A stretch of DNA of 64,000 nt from Verrucomicrobiota bacterium (GCA_016871685.1 VHCM01000002.1:1-64000); one strand, 5' to 3'; positions 21,201 through 31,492 are shown, counted from the first letter of the stretch. Numbers and translations: made by a program. Notes: generated by a model from the sequence alone, not told the origin.

Positions 21201-22330
21201 TGTGCCGCAGCGTGGTCTCGCCCGGCAGGCGGCCGACGTCCAGCGTGCTGAAGATCTCCCCGCTGGGCAGGTCGGAAGCCAGCGATCCGTCGAAGAACGT
21301 CTCGTACTGCGCGTCGTCGAACTCCGCAATCATCTTGTCGCGGAACCATGAATTCACCTGAATGGTGACCGAGGCGACGTTCCGGCCGCTGGCGTTGTCG
21401 GCGACGAGGTAATAGGTGAGCGTCGAAGACGGGCTCACGCTTGCACTGCCGCTGGCGGCGACCGTGCCCACGTCGGTGACGCTGACCGCCGTGGCATTCG
21501 AAACGTCCCAACTGAGCGTGGTGGCCGCGCCTTCCTTGAGGGTGGTGGCGGAGGCGGTGAAGCTGTTGATCACCGGTGCTCCCGCGGGCGCGACGTCGTT
21601 GGTGATGACCGGCAACGCGGAAGAGTACCGCTGGCGGCCGGCGGTCAGGTTCGAGTCGGTCACCTCATCGAGGATGACCCAGATGAACCCGTCGAGGCTG
21701 CCCTCGAGCTTCCAGCTCACCGGGTCGAACTGCGGCGAATCCGGGGCGGTGCCGAGGCGGTAGCCGGTGATCGCAGCAGGCTGGGCGAAGGTCATGACGT
21801 AGTACGCGCCCGGCGAGCTGCCGGTCAGGTAATTGCTCTTGGTCCAGAGCGTGGCGACGTTGCCGTCGATGGCCAGTTCCTTGTTGCTGCCGTTGGCGAT
21901 CGTGCTTTGCGGCACGAGCCGGGTCGTTCCGGAAAGAATCTGCAATTCCGCCAACTGCATCGTGTTGGAAAGCGGGTCGCGCAGCGCCGTCGGCGTGAAG
22001 CGCACGTACTTGTAGGTCGCGAGTCCCAACGTCTTCACCCGGATGGTGGCCGGGCGGGTCTTGGTGCCTGCGGCATTCGTCGCGGTGAGCGTGTAGGTGG
22101 TGTCCGCCGTTGGCGAAACGACCTGGCTGCCTTCGGCGGCCACATCGCCGATGCCGCTGATCGAGACGGCGTCGGCTCCGGTCACGCTCCACGACAAAGT
22201 GGCGGATTCACCGGAGAGCATCGACGATTTGTCGAGTTGGAACGAGGCGATGAACGGCCCGGGTGCCTTGATGTGCTCGACGCGCTCACTGCGGTTGCAC
22301 CGGTCACGCTCCAGCTCAGGGTGGTGTCAC
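18248..22330 (-). pseudogene. Large surface/adhesin-like protein (Ig-like, discoidin-like, PA14-like, MBG-like modules), frame-broken
   Basis: ORF 18436..22221 with repeated ATLSWSVTGADAVSISGIGDVAAEGSQVVSPTADTTYTLTATN modules, discoidin-like YKYVRFT.../NSYRYLRFTGLGTRDPAANKMSISELQYYS, PA14-like region; frame break at ~18540 separates the C-terminus (DPNWTGSKSEDYTVLPSDHPAFRVRSIAVAAGGAVTIVWDSDPLGVYTIEATGNLSDPQSWVVV...FYRVKGAIGQ*); further breaks at ~22210-22330. Confidence 0.7.
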
Positions 22331-24133
22331 CAGCCGGGACGTGGTGCCGGTGACGTCGCCCACGTCGTTGTTGATGGAGAGGCTGGTCGCGCCGCTGGTG
22401 GTCCAGGAAAGCGTGGCCCCGCTCGAGTTGCTGCCGATCGTGGTGCGGTTGGTGCGGAAGCTGGAAATGACCGGTTTCGACGCGGTGGCAGCGCCGGGGG
22501 TGAACGTGTAGGTGAGCACGGGCCCGAAGCTGTCGTTGTTGCCGACGCCGCGGGTGGCCCTGACGTTGAAGCCGACATCCTTGTCTTCGGGCCCGCCGAG
22601 GGCGTTGTGCGCGGCGGTGGTCAGGTCGGTGGGACTCAGGCGCATGAATGCGAAGCGCCCGCTGTTGAGGCCGTTGGCATAGGCGTCGTTGAGCCACGCA
22701 TTGAGGACCGCGCTTTCCCCGGTGCCGGTGCTCACCGTGGTGCCGGGCGAGCTGGAGTTGAGGAACGCCTGCTTGACGAGCGTGCCGAGCTGCGTGTGGT
22801 TCTGCGTGCCGTTGTTCACGTCACTGGCGAGCGTGACGCTGTTGGCGCGGGTGCCGGGAAGGGCGAAGAGATTGACGTCGATGGGAATCAGTTGGCTGTT
22901 CTGATCGACGATGAAGGCGACCGACACGTCGGAGAAGGAGCCGCTGCCGAGATCGGGCAGTTGGAACGGCAACACGTGGTGCGACATCGTCGTGTTGTAG
23001 CCGCCCGTGTAGGAGTTGGTGCCGACAAAGACGATGGGGTTGGTGACGCCGCCCGCGGCTCCGGCCGAGGTGCCGGCCGCGTTGGTCGCGTGCTGCGCGT
23101 CACTCGGATGCGCGGTGATGGTGCCGGCGTGAAGAGCGCCGGGAAACAGTCCGGCAGCCAGCAGGCCCACGAGCTGCAGTTTGCGTCCGACGATCCAGCG
23201 GTACGGGGTGAGCACGAATCCGTGGAACGCGCCGCGGCGCACGGAGTCCTCGTGCATCGCGGCACCGCCGTTGTCGCCGACGATCAGGTCACCCCGGACG
23301 CCCCATTGCCCCGCATCGTATTCGCCGTGCCACGAGGTCGCCCATCGGTAGGAGAGGAACGAATCCTCACGCCGTGCGTCGGCGTTGTTCCATGCCAGAT
23401 CGACTCCGAGGTTGAGGCGATCGTTCATCCGGCGGGCGGCGCTGCCCAGCCAAACCAGTCCGTCCTGCCAACCGCTGAGCGATTCGTTGTCCGCACCGTC
23501 CTGGGTCGATGAAAACATCGCGCCCGACCAGATCCATCGGCCGCGGCTGGCGGTGATGCTCACCCCGGTGGGCCGCGCGCTTTCGTAGATCTTTTTGATG
23601 ATCGCCGAGCGCTCGACCGTGAGCAGATGATCGGACGACGTGCGGGTTTCCTGACCGGCGATGAACTTGTGGCGCCCGCAATCGACGCGCCATTCGTCGA
23701 ATGGCCCGCGGCCGAGCACTTCGCCGAGATCCAGCCCGACGAGTGCCTCGTGAAATCCCGCGAATCCCCAATCGAGCGATCCTCCCTCCAGGCGCTGGTC
23801 GTCGACCAGATTGACCGTCGTCTTGAGATTCATCACTTGGAGGAATGTCGATTCAAGGCCGATGCGCAACCGCCGGTAATCGTCGTAGGACTCGCGGAAA
23901 TCCGCTCCATCGACATCGGTGCCGTGCACCAGGCCGAGTTGATACTGGAATTTCCCATGGAATCGCAGTGACTGCAGCCAGGGATGATCCGGATCGTCAT
24001 GGACGCGTGCGGGTTCTCCGCGCAACCAGTCGCACCAGAGACCGGTCGATGCCGCAGTTGCGGCCCGTGCGTCGATGATCCCAATCCCCGCGACGACTGC
24101 GACGCACCATGCGGATTTCACGAGGCGTCGCAT
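22316..24133 (-). CDS. Chimeric ORF: OprP/OprO-like porin N-terminal half fused to a secreted Ig-like-repeat protein; 3' end runs into the broken adhesin
   Basis: Porin-like LRFHGKFQYQLGLVHGTDVDGADFRESYDDYRRLRIGLESTFLQVMNLKTTVNLVDDQ...GFVLTPYRWIVGRKLQLVG directly followed by LLAAGLFPGALHAGTITA (signal-peptide-like) and a beta-rich exoprotein. Confidence 0.65.
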   Translation of the reverse strand: MRRLVKSAWCVAVVAGIGIIDARAATAASTGLWCDWLRGEPARVHDDPDHPWLQSLRFHGKFQYQLGLVHGTDVDGADFRESYDDYRRLRIGLESTFLQVMNLKTTVNLVDDQRLEGGSLDWGFAGFHEALVGLDLGEVLGRGPFDEWRVDCGRHKFIAGQETRTSSDHLLTVERSAIIKKIYESARPTGVSITASRGRWIWSGAMFSSTQDGADNESLSGWQDGLVWLGSAARRMNDRLNLGVDLAWNNADARREDSFLSYRWATSWHGEYDAGQWGVRGDLIVGDNGGAAMHEDSVRRGAFHGFVLTPYRWIVGRKLQLVGLLAAGLFPGALHAGTITAHPSDAQHATNAAGTSAGAAGGVTNPIVFVGTNSYTGGYNTTMSHHVLPFQLPDLGSGSFSDVSVAFIVDQNSQLIPIDVNLFALPGTRANSVTLASDVNNGTQNHTQLGTLVKQAFLNSSSPGTTVSTGTGESAVLNAWLNDAYANGLNSGRFAFMRLSPTDLTTAAHNALGGPEDKDVGFNVRATRGVGNNDSFGPVLTYTFTPGAATASKPVISSFRTNRTTIGSNSSGATLSWTTSGATSLSINNDVGDVTGTTSRLVTPP

Positions 24134-24366
24134 GATCGTCCGGAGCAAGAGAAAAGAGAAAAGAGAAAACATTCAACACCCCGCGATCGACCGACCGCGA
24201 GGCCGGGCAGCCGACGCGCAACGATTCGTCGCTTGCCGAGGGGATGTCACGCGTCAATTGACCGCCTGTCGACGTCGGCGAGAGCGGCGTTGGGGGGATG
24301 TCGCACAACGGAATCGCGCGCTTCCGGCTTTCCCAATGGGCGGCGATCCGGCAGCTTGGGCGCGCA

Positions 24367-25446
24367 ATGAACCCACCCGGCAACTCCTACGCCCTGATCC
24401 TCGCCGGAGGATCGGGCACCCGCTTCTGGCCGTTGAGCCGCGACCGCAAGCCCAAGCAACTACTCAACCTCTTCGGCACCGGCACGCTGCTCGCCCATGC
24501 GATCCGCCGACTCGACGGCGTTGTGCCCAGAGAGCGCATCCTGATCCTCACCAACGAAAAACAACTCGATGCCGTGCGCGCGAACGCCGAGGGCATTCCG
24601 GCGGACAACATCTTCGCCGAGCCGGCCAAGCGCGACACCGGTCCGGCCGTGGCGCTGGGTGTCGGACTCGTCGCGGCGCGCGATCCGGACGCCGTGATGC
24701 TCGTGCTGCCCGCCGACCAATTGATCCGCGACGCCGATGCATTCCGGTCGGTGATGCACGACGCGCTGGCGGTGGCCGGGGCGTCCGACGGATTGGTCAC
24801 CATCGGCATCCAGCCCACCTGGCCTTGCCCGTCGTACGGATACATCGAGCGCGGCGCACCGGTGGAAACGAGCGTCACGACGCAACACGCGGCGCACGAG
24901 GTGGTCCGCTTCCGCGAGAAACCCGACATCGACACCGCGCGCGGATTTCTCACGCAAGGCGGGTTCAGTTGGAATGCCGGCATGTTCGTGTGGTCGCTGC
25001 CGGTCGTGCGCGCGCAACTGGCGAAACACGCGCCGGACCTCGCCGCGTTCATCGACCGCCTGTGCGCGGCCGACGACGTCCGCGCCACCGTGGCCGGGGC
25101 ATTCCCCGGACTGCACGCGAGATCGATCGACTATGCGTTGATGGAAAAAGCCGACCGCGTGCTCAACATCGAGGCGACCTTCGATTGGGACGACGTCGGG
25201 TCGTGGATCTCGGTCGCCGCCTATCTCGAGGCTCAAGGCGATGACAACCGCGCCAACACCGCGATCACTGAAGTCGATTCGCGCCGCAACATCGTCTTCA
25301 ACGATCGCCCGTCGAGCCGCGTCGCCCTGCTCGGCGTCGAAGATTTGATCGTCGTGCAGACCGAAGACGCGCTGCTGGTCGCCAATCGGCATCAGGCGGA
25401 TGCGATTAAAAAACTCTCCGAATTGTTGCCCAAGGAATTGTTGTGA
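24367..25446 (+). CDS. manC: Mannose-1-phosphate guanylyltransferase
   Basis: YALILAGGSGTRFWPLSRDRKPKQLL; VLPADQLIRD; SWNAGMFVWSL; TFDWDDVGSW. Confidence 0.92.
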   Translation: MNPPGNSYALILAGGSGTRFWPLSRDRKPKQLLNLFGTGTLLAHAIRRLDGVVPRERILILTNEKQLDAVRANAEGIPADNIFAEPAKRDTGPAVALGVGLVAARDPDAVMLVLPADQLIRDADAFRSVMHDALAVAGASDGLVTIGIQPTWPCPSYGYIERGAPVETSVTTQHAAHEVVRFREKPDIDTARGFLTQGGFSWNAGMFVWSLPVVRAQLAKHAPDLAAFIDRLCAADDVRATVAGAFPGLHARSIDYALMEKADRVLNIEATFDWDDVGSWISVAAYLEAQGDDNRANTAITEVDSRRNIVFNDRPSSRVALLGVEDLIVVQTEDALLVANRHQADAIKKLSELLPKELL

Positions 25447-25886
25447 ACACCGCGATGTCGAGCCCGAGGTCGTCCGATCCGCATCCGGCACTCGGTGTCG
25501 ACTACGGCGAAGCGCGCATCGGCATCGCCGCGACCGATGCCTGCGGCATTCTCGCCCACCCGGTCGAAACGATCGACCGGGCGAAGACCGATCCGGTCGC
25601 GCGCATCGCGGCGCTGGTTGCCGCGCGCGGCATCCGCACGCTGGTCGTCGGCCTGCCGCTGCGCATGGACGGCAGCGAAGGCACCGCCGCCGCGAAGGCC
25701 AGGGCATTCGGCGCGCGGCTGCAACACGCGCTGCCGCAACTGCCGCTCGTCTTCATCGACGAAACGCTCAGCACCGTGAGCGCCGACGAAAAGCTGCGCG
25801 AAGCGGGCGTGCGCGCCAAAGACCGGCGGCAATCGATCGACCAAGTCGCCGCCGTCGAGATCCTCAACACCTGGATGGGCGGATGA
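25443..25886 (+). CDS. ruvX: Putative pre-16S rRNA nuclease / Holliday junction resolvase RuvX (YqgF)
   Basis: LGVDYGEARIGIAATD; VVGLPLRMDGSEG; FIDETLSTVSADEKLR; DQVAAVEILNTWM. Confidence 0.92.
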   Translation: MNTAMSSPRSSDPHPALGVDYGEARIGIAATDACGILAHPVETIDRAKTDPVARIAALVAARGIRTLVVGLPLRMDGSEGTAAAKARAFGARLQHALPQLPLVFIDETLSTVSADEKLREAGVRAKDRRQSIDQVAAVEILNTWMGG

Positions 25887-25917
25887 ACGCGACCGCCCGC
25901 GTCGGCACGCGGATGAT

Positions 25918-26409
25918 TCAATGCCGGCGCGCGCTCTCTTCGAGAAACACCACGGCAAGCCGGAAACAACGGCGCGCGAGTTCTTTGGCATCCTGATCGC
26001 CGATCAGCGCGACCCCTTCCTCACTCACCTCGGCGAGATAGATCTGCCAGGCATGCGCCGCGGCGATGCCACGATCGACCTTCGATGCGGCAGGCAGCGA
26101 CGGATTGCCGCTGGAAGGAGGCGGCGATGCCGTTTCGCGCGCGGCCTGCTGCCGGTGATTCCTTGTCTTGGACTTGCCTGCCGACGGCTGGCGCGTTTCC
26201 TCCGGCACCGGTCGCGGAGCGGTTTCCGCGGAATCGAATTCGGGAAAGGCGACGCGTTTCGGCGCCTGCACCTCCTGTGGCGGATTGCCGTGCTGTCCGT
26301 CCTGCGCCGCACGCACCTTGCCGCGGCCCTTGGATTGACCGCGCGTGTTGCGCTTGACCGATGAGGTCTTCGCCGCATCGTCCGGCTTTCCTTTTGCTCT
26401 GTTGTTCAT
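25918..26409 (-). CDS. Hypothetical basic protein
   Basis: Open frame MNNRAKGKPDDAAKTSSVKRNTRGQSKGRGK...DRGIAAAHAWQIYLAEVSEEGVALIGDQDAKELARRCFRLAVVFLEES; low-complexity N-terminus, ordered C-terminus. Confidence 0.6.
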   Translation of the reverse strand: MNNRAKGKPDDAAKTSSVKRNTRGQSKGRGKVRAAQDGQHGNPPQEVQAPKRVAFPEFDSAETAPRPVPEETRQPSAGKSKTRNHRQQAARETASPPPSSGNPSLPAASKVDRGIAAAHAWQIYLAEVSEEGVALIGDQDAKELARRCFRLAVVFLEESARRH

Positions 26410-26508
26410 GATTCGATTTGCCGGGGGAAATGCAAATCTCACACGACCGCCGACTGAAAGTCGAGAACAATGCGGAACGCGATCAAGCGTGACGGACACC
26501 GACAAGAC

Positions 26509-28542
26509 TCACGGCTCGTCGACATTCTCGTCCATCACCTCCTCATCCTCCGGGACGATCACCTCATCACCCGCGGGAAGTTCCGCGGGGATCGCGCGCG
26601 GCGCTTCCTCCGTCATCACCGCGTCGCCCATCGGCGAACCATCCGGCGCGATGGTTTCATCCGACTCCTCGACCACGACCAGCGCTTTGCGCGGCGGCTC
26701 GATCGCCTCCTTGATGTCGTCGCGAACGCCTTGGAAAAACCCGCGCACCATCGGCGCGGCCATGCGTCCGCCCGAAACGCGCTCGCCCGGCCGACCTTCG
26801 TAAAGCACCACGAAGGCATAGCGCGGATTGTCACGCGGCAGAAATCCGGCGAACCACGCGAGCCGCTGGTTTTTGGATTTCGGCCCCCACTGCGCGGTGC
26901 CGGTCTTGCCGCACAAGGTCGTGAACCCGAGCCCCGCGCTGCGGCCGGTGCCGTACCCGGTGTTCACCACGTCGGACATCCCCTTGCGGACGATGTCGAC
27001 GGTGAGCGGATCGAGCCCGAGCGAATTCCGGCGGTCGGGCAGCGGGGCCTCGATCACGCGGCCGCGCGGATCCTGCACCTGGCGCACCAATCGCAACTTC
27101 GGCAGCACGTCGCCATTGGCAATGCCCGCCATTGCCTGGGCCACCTGCAATGGCGAGGCAAGCAAGGCTCCTTGCCCGATCGAGAGATTGGCCGTGTCGC
27201 CCGCGAGGATCCGACGTTTGTGATGACGCAGCATCCAGTCGTCGGTGGGCACCAGTCCGCCGGTCTCCCCCACCAATGGCAACCCGGTGGATTCGCCGAA
27301 TCCAAGCCGTCGCGCGAGCCCGAGAAACGAGGAGGAGCCGATGTCGATGCCCACGCGGTAAAACCAGGTGTTGCAGGATCTTGCGATCGCCCGTTTCACA
27401 TCAATCGGTCCCTCCGGCGCGCGCGACCAGTTGTTGAACACGGTGCGACCGATCGCAATCGCCGCCGGACAATCGATCAGCGTGTTCTCGGTGACGTGGC
27501 CGTCGCGCAACGCGGCCAGCGCGACCACCGGCTTGAATGACGAAGCGGGCGGATAGGCCGATTGGAACGCGCGACCGTACAACGGTGTCGCCGGATCCTC
27601 CGAAAGCGCTTTGAAGTCCGCCTCGCTGATGCCGGGAATGAAGCGGTTGAGATCGAAGGACGGACGCGACGCGAGCACCAACACCTCGCCGGTGGCGATG
27701 TCGATGACGACAAACGCGCCGCGCCGACATCCCTTGCGCAGGATGTCCTCGGCGAGTTTCTGCCACTTCAAGTCGAGCGTCGTGACCACCGTGCCCCCGG
27801 GCCGCGGACGCCGCACCTGTTCCTCGAGCAACTTGTTGCCGAACTCGTCGAAAAGCAGCTTCTTCACTCCGTGTTCGCCCACCAAGCGCGCATCGTGGAG
27901 TTTTTCCAATCCCGCCCGGCCCTCGGATTCCTCCCACAGCGGTTCGTTGAATTGGATCGGCCCGGTGGGTAAACGCCCGACGCTGCCAGTGTAGCCGATG
28001 ATGTGCGCCGCGCACTCGCCGTGCGGGTAGTGTCGGCGGTACACCGGGTGCAACTGGACGCCGGCAGGCAACTGCGCCTCGATGCGACGCGCCTCCTTTT
28101 CGTCGAGCTGCCCGCTGACGAGCAACGGCAGCCAGCGGCGATGGCGGTAGTGATCGTACAATTCGTCGTCGGACTTGGCGGCAATCCCGCCGACGATCGA
28201 CGGGATCGATTGCAGCCGCGCGCGCGCCCAGGAAACGACGAAGTCGCGGTCGGCCTGCTCGAACTGTTGGAACTGTAACGCGACTTGATACGCGATGATG
28301 TTCTGTGCCAGCGGTTCGCCGTCGCGATCGGTGATCATGCCTCGCGGCGCGGGAATGCGCAACGTGATCGTGCGCGCGTCGCGGCGGGTGGTGATCGATC
28401 CATCGGCCGCGCCGCGCGTGGGAACGGCGGCAGCGGCAGCGGGCTCGGCCGCCTCTTGCGCCCGAACCATGCCGCCCATCGCCAGCCAGACGGCCAGCAG
28501 GCAGGCAGGACCGGTCGATCGCGGCGGATGCGGAACGCTCAT
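26509..28542 (-). CDS. mrdA: Penicillin-binding protein 2 (transpeptidase)
   Basis: RGMITDRDGEPLAQNI; YPPASSFKPVVALAAL (SxxK); RSCNTWFYRVG (SxN); TTLCGKTGTAQW (KTG). Confidence 0.92.
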   Translation of the reverse strand: MSVPHPPRSTGPACLLAVWLAMGGMVRAQEAAEPAAAAAVPTRGAADGSITTRRDARTITLRIPAPRGMITDRDGEPLAQNIIAYQVALQFQQFEQADRDFVVSWARARLQSIPSIVGGIAAKSDDELYDHYRHRRWLPLLVSGQLDEKEARRIEAQLPAGVQLHPVYRRHYPHGECAAHIIGYTGSVGRLPTGPIQFNEPLWEESEGRAGLEKLHDARLVGEHGVKKLLFDEFGNKLLEEQVRRPRPGGTVVTTLDLKWQKLAEDILRKGCRRGAFVVIDIATGEVLVLASRPSFDLNRFIPGISEADFKALSEDPATPLYGRAFQSAYPPASSFKPVVALAALRDGHVTENTLIDCPAAIAIGRTVFNNWSRAPEGPIDVKRAIARSCNTWFYRVGIDIGSSSFLGLARRLGFGESTGLPLVGETGGLVPTDDWMLRHHKRRILAGDTANLSIGQGALLASPLQVAQAMAGIANGDVLPKLRLVRQVQDPRGRVIEAPLPDRRNSLGLDPLTVDIVRKGMSDVVNTGYGTGRSAGLGFTTLCGKTGTAQWGPKSKNQRLAWFAGFLPRDNPRYAFVVLYEGRPGERVSGGRMAAPMVRGFFQGVRDDIKEAIEPPRKALVVVEESDETIAPDGSPMGDAVMTEEAPRAIPAELPAGDEVIVPEDEEVMDENVDEP

Positions 28543-28631
28543 CGTTGCTCGCGCACGCTAAGCCGACACCCCCCGCAGGCGCAACGCCGGATTGCCGCAC
28601 CGTCCTTGCGGTTCCGCTCCGGCCGTGCATC

Positions 28632-29897
28632 ATGGCGTGGATGATCGATTGGAACATCGTGACGGTGTCGCTCGTCCTCGCGCTACTGCTGGTCTGGAAT
28701 CTCGAGTTCGTCGCAACCCTGCTCGACCTCCGGGCCTTTCCCGCCACGGTGCCCGGCGAGCTGCGCAACGTGATGGACGACAGCAAACTCGCCCGGGCGC
28801 GCGAGTATCTGCTCGCCCGCTCGCGCTTCGACATCGTGCGCTCGCTGGCTTCGTTGTTCCTGTTGCTCACCTTCTGGCTGGCGGGCGGCTTCGGTTGGCT
28901 CGACACCGTCGCGCGCGCAGCGGACCTCGGCCTCGTCGCCACCGGACTCGTGTTCCTCGCGGCCGTCTTCGTCGGCCAGTCGCTCGTCTCACTGCCGTTC
29001 TCGATCTACGACACGTTTGTCATCGAGAACCGGTTCGGGTTCAATCGCACCACGCCCGCCGTCTTCGCGGCGGACCGCCTCAAGGGCATCGCGCTGATGG
29101 CGGTGGTCGGCCTGCCGCCGATGGCCGCGGTGCTGTGGTGCTTTCATCAGGTCGAACACGCGTGGCTCTGGGCGTGGCTCGCGGTGTCCGCCTTCCAGCT
29201 GCTGCTCGCCTGGCTCGCCCCGGCGGTGATCCTGCCGCTGTTCAACAAATTCACGCCAATGCCCGACGGCGCGCTCAAGGAGGCGATCCGCGATCTCGGA
29301 ACGCGCTGCGGATTTCCCCTCGCGTCGGTGTCGGTGATGGACGGCTCGAAGCGCTCGACCAAGGCGAACGCGTTCTTCACCGGCTTCGGCCGTCACCGCC
29401 GGATCGCGCTGTACGACACGCTGGTGGACACGTGCACACAGGACGAACTGCTCGGTGTGCTCGCGCATGAAATCGGTCATCATCGCTGCGGCCACATCCG
29501 CCAGCGGATCGCGGCAGGCCTGCTGCACACCGCGGTGATCTTCTTCCTCCTCGGCATCGCGACCGATCCGCAGAGCGGCTTCGCCCGGCTGTTGTTCGAC
29601 GCGTTCGGCATGCGCGACATCTCGCCCCACGCCGGGCTGGTGCTCTTCGCAATCCTGCTCGGCCCGGTCTCGCGCGTGCTCGATGTCGCACTCAACGCGT
29701 GGTCGCGCCGGCACGAGTACGAAGCGGATGCCTATGCGGCGACCGCCACCGGCGACGCCGCACCGCTGGCCTCGGCGCTGCGCAACATGACCGCCGACCA
29801 CCTCGCACACCCGTCGCCCGCCGCGCTGCGGGTGTGGCTCGACCATTCGCATCCTCCGCTGCTCGCCAGATTGCGCGCGCTCGGCCAAGGCGATTAA
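28632..29897 (+). CDS. M48 family metallopeptidase (Ste24/CAAX protease-like)
   Basis: VLAHEIGHHRCGH (HExxH), FGFNRTTPAVF, SRRHEYEADAYAA. Confidence 0.92.
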   Translation: MAWMIDWNIVTVSLVLALLLVWNLEFVATLLDLRAFPATVPGELRNVMDDSKLARAREYLLARSRFDIVRSLASLFLLLTFWLAGGFGWLDTVARAADLGLVATGLVFLAAVFVGQSLVSLPFSIYDTFVIENRFGFNRTTPAVFAADRLKGIALMAVVGLPPMAAVLWCFHQVEHAWLWAWLAVSAFQLLLAWLAPAVILPLFNKFTPMPDGALKEAIRDLGTRCGFPLASVSVMDGSKRSTKANAFFTGFGRHRRIALYDTLVDTCTQDELLGVLAHEIGHHRCGHIRQRIAAGLLHTAVIFFLLGIATDPQSGFARLLFDAFGMRDISPHAGLVLFAILLGPVSRVLDVALNAWSRRHEYEADAYAATATGDAAPLASALRNMTADHLAHPSPAALRVWLDHSHPPLLARLRALGQGD

Positions 29898-29925
29898 ATC
29901 CGCCACCCCAGCTTCCACCCACGCC

Positions 29926-31161
29926 ATGCACATTCCCACGCTGATCTCCCGCAAGCGCGACGGCGCCGAGTTGTCTCCCGACGACATCCGCGCGCTCATC
30001 GACGGCTACACCTCCGGCTCGGTGCCCGACTATCAGATGTCGGCCTTCGCCATGGCGGTCTTCTTCTCGGGCATGACGCCGGTCGAAACCGCCGCGCTCA
30101 CCCGGGCGATGATGGAAAGCGGCGACCGCTTCCACCACCCGGCGGGCCCACCGGTGGTCGACAAGCATTCCACCGGCGGCATCGGCGACAAGGTTTCACT
30201 CATCCTCGCGCCGCTCGTCGCCTGCGCGGGATGCCGCATCCCGATGGTCTCCGGCCGCGGACTCGGCATCACCGGCGGCACACTCGACAAACTCGAGTCG
30301 ATCCCGGGATTCCAAGTGCGCATCGGCATGGACGAGGCCGCCGCGCAACTCGCGCGCCTCGGCGTCGTCATGATGGGCCAGACCGACCGCTTCTGCCCGG
30401 CCGACCGCAAACTCTACGCGCTGCGCGACGTCACCGGCACCGTGCCGTCGATCCCGCTGATCACTACCTCGATCATGTCGAAAAAACTCGCCGAGTCACC
30501 CGATCGTCTGGTGCTCGATGTGAAGTACGGCACCGGCGCATTCATGAAAACCGAGGACGAGGCGCGGCAACTCGCCGCGGCGATGCAGGCGGTGGGCGCG
30601 GAAATGAACGTCGAGACACACGCGATGCTCAACCCGATGAACGAGCCAACCGGACGCGCCGTCGGCAACGCGCTCGAAGTGAGCGAGGCACTCGAATGCC
30701 TCGACGGCGGCGGCCCCGCCGACTTGCGCGAACTCACGCTGCAACTCGCCGCGACCATCACGCGCCAATCATCCGCGCAACTCGCGGCATGGCTCGACGA
30801 CGGCAGCGCGCGCCGCAGGTTCGACGAACTCGTCGCCGCACAAGGCGGCAATCCCGCCGACCTGCCGCGCCTCGCCGAACTGCACCGCGCCCCGGTGATT
30901 CGCGAACTGCCCGCGGTAGCAAGCGGCTTGCTGACCAAGGCCGACGCCGGCGTGATCGGCCAAACCGCGCTGCAACTCGGCGCGGGTCGCGCGCTCGCCA
31001 GCGATGCCGTCGATCCCGCCGTGGGCATCGACCACCTCGTCAAGACCGGCGAATCCGTGCAGGCCGGACAAGCGTTGTGCCGCATTCACGCCCGCAGCGA
31101 GGCCGATGCCGAGATGGCCGCGTCGATGCTCGGCTGTGCCTTCGACATCCGCGCGGACTGA
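29926..31161 (+). CDS. Thymidine / pyrimidine-nucleoside phosphorylase
   Basis: SDYQMSAFAMAVFFSGMT-like, DKHSTGGIGDKVSLILAPLVA, SGRGLGITGGTLDKLESIPG, DVKYGTGAFMK. Confidence 0.93.
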   Translation: MHIPTLISRKRDGAELSPDDIRALIDGYTSGSVPDYQMSAFAMAVFFSGMTPVETAALTRAMMESGDRFHHPAGPPVVDKHSTGGIGDKVSLILAPLVACAGCRIPMVSGRGLGITGGTLDKLESIPGFQVRIGMDEAAAQLARLGVVMMGQTDRFCPADRKLYALRDVTGTVPSIPLITTSIMSKKLAESPDRLVLDVKYGTGAFMKTEDEARQLAAAMQAVGAEMNVETHAMLNPMNEPTGRAVGNALEVSEALECLDGGGPADLRELTLQLAATITRQSSAQLAAWLDDGSARRRFDELVAAQGGNPADLPRLAELHRAPVIRELPAVASGLLTKADAGVIGQTALQLGAGRALASDAVDPAVGIDHLVKTGESVQAGQALCRIHARSEADAEMAASMLGCAFDIRAD

Positions 31162-31250
31162 ACGATTTTCCCGATTGCCAAGGGTCCGGACCGGGATGTA
31201 AATTCCCCCCGCCGCTTGGCGGACCGCATGGCGAAAATCGCCAGCCACAC

Positions 31251-31320
31251 AGCCTCATAGTGTAATGGTAACACACCGGATTTTGATTCCGTATTTCTAG
31301 GTTCGAATCCTAGTGAGGCT
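31251..31320 (+). tRNA. tRNA-Gln (TTG)
   Basis: AGCCTCATAGTGTAATGGTAACACACCGGATTTTGATTCCGTATTTCTAGGTTCGAATCCTAGTGAGGCT; acceptor AGCCTCA/TGAGGCT; anticodon TTG. Confidence 0.93.
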
Positions 31321-31492
31321 ACTCCACCACCCCGCAGGCATCGCAGGCGCAGCCGCCAGGTGGAATGTCACGGAAGAGCGGGGCGCAATTCCGCGGCAGC
31401 GCATCCGCATCCATGGCAGGGCTGGTCATCCCTACTTCGCGCGGTGCGCTTCGAAGGACAAGCCTCGACCGGCAGAGACACTGAACTCATGA

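Noticed and set aside
25918-26409. Basic hypothetical protein as a possible novel nucleoid/RNA-binding factor
   Set aside because: Basic composition is confined to a low-complexity N-terminus; nothing beyond composition supports a function.
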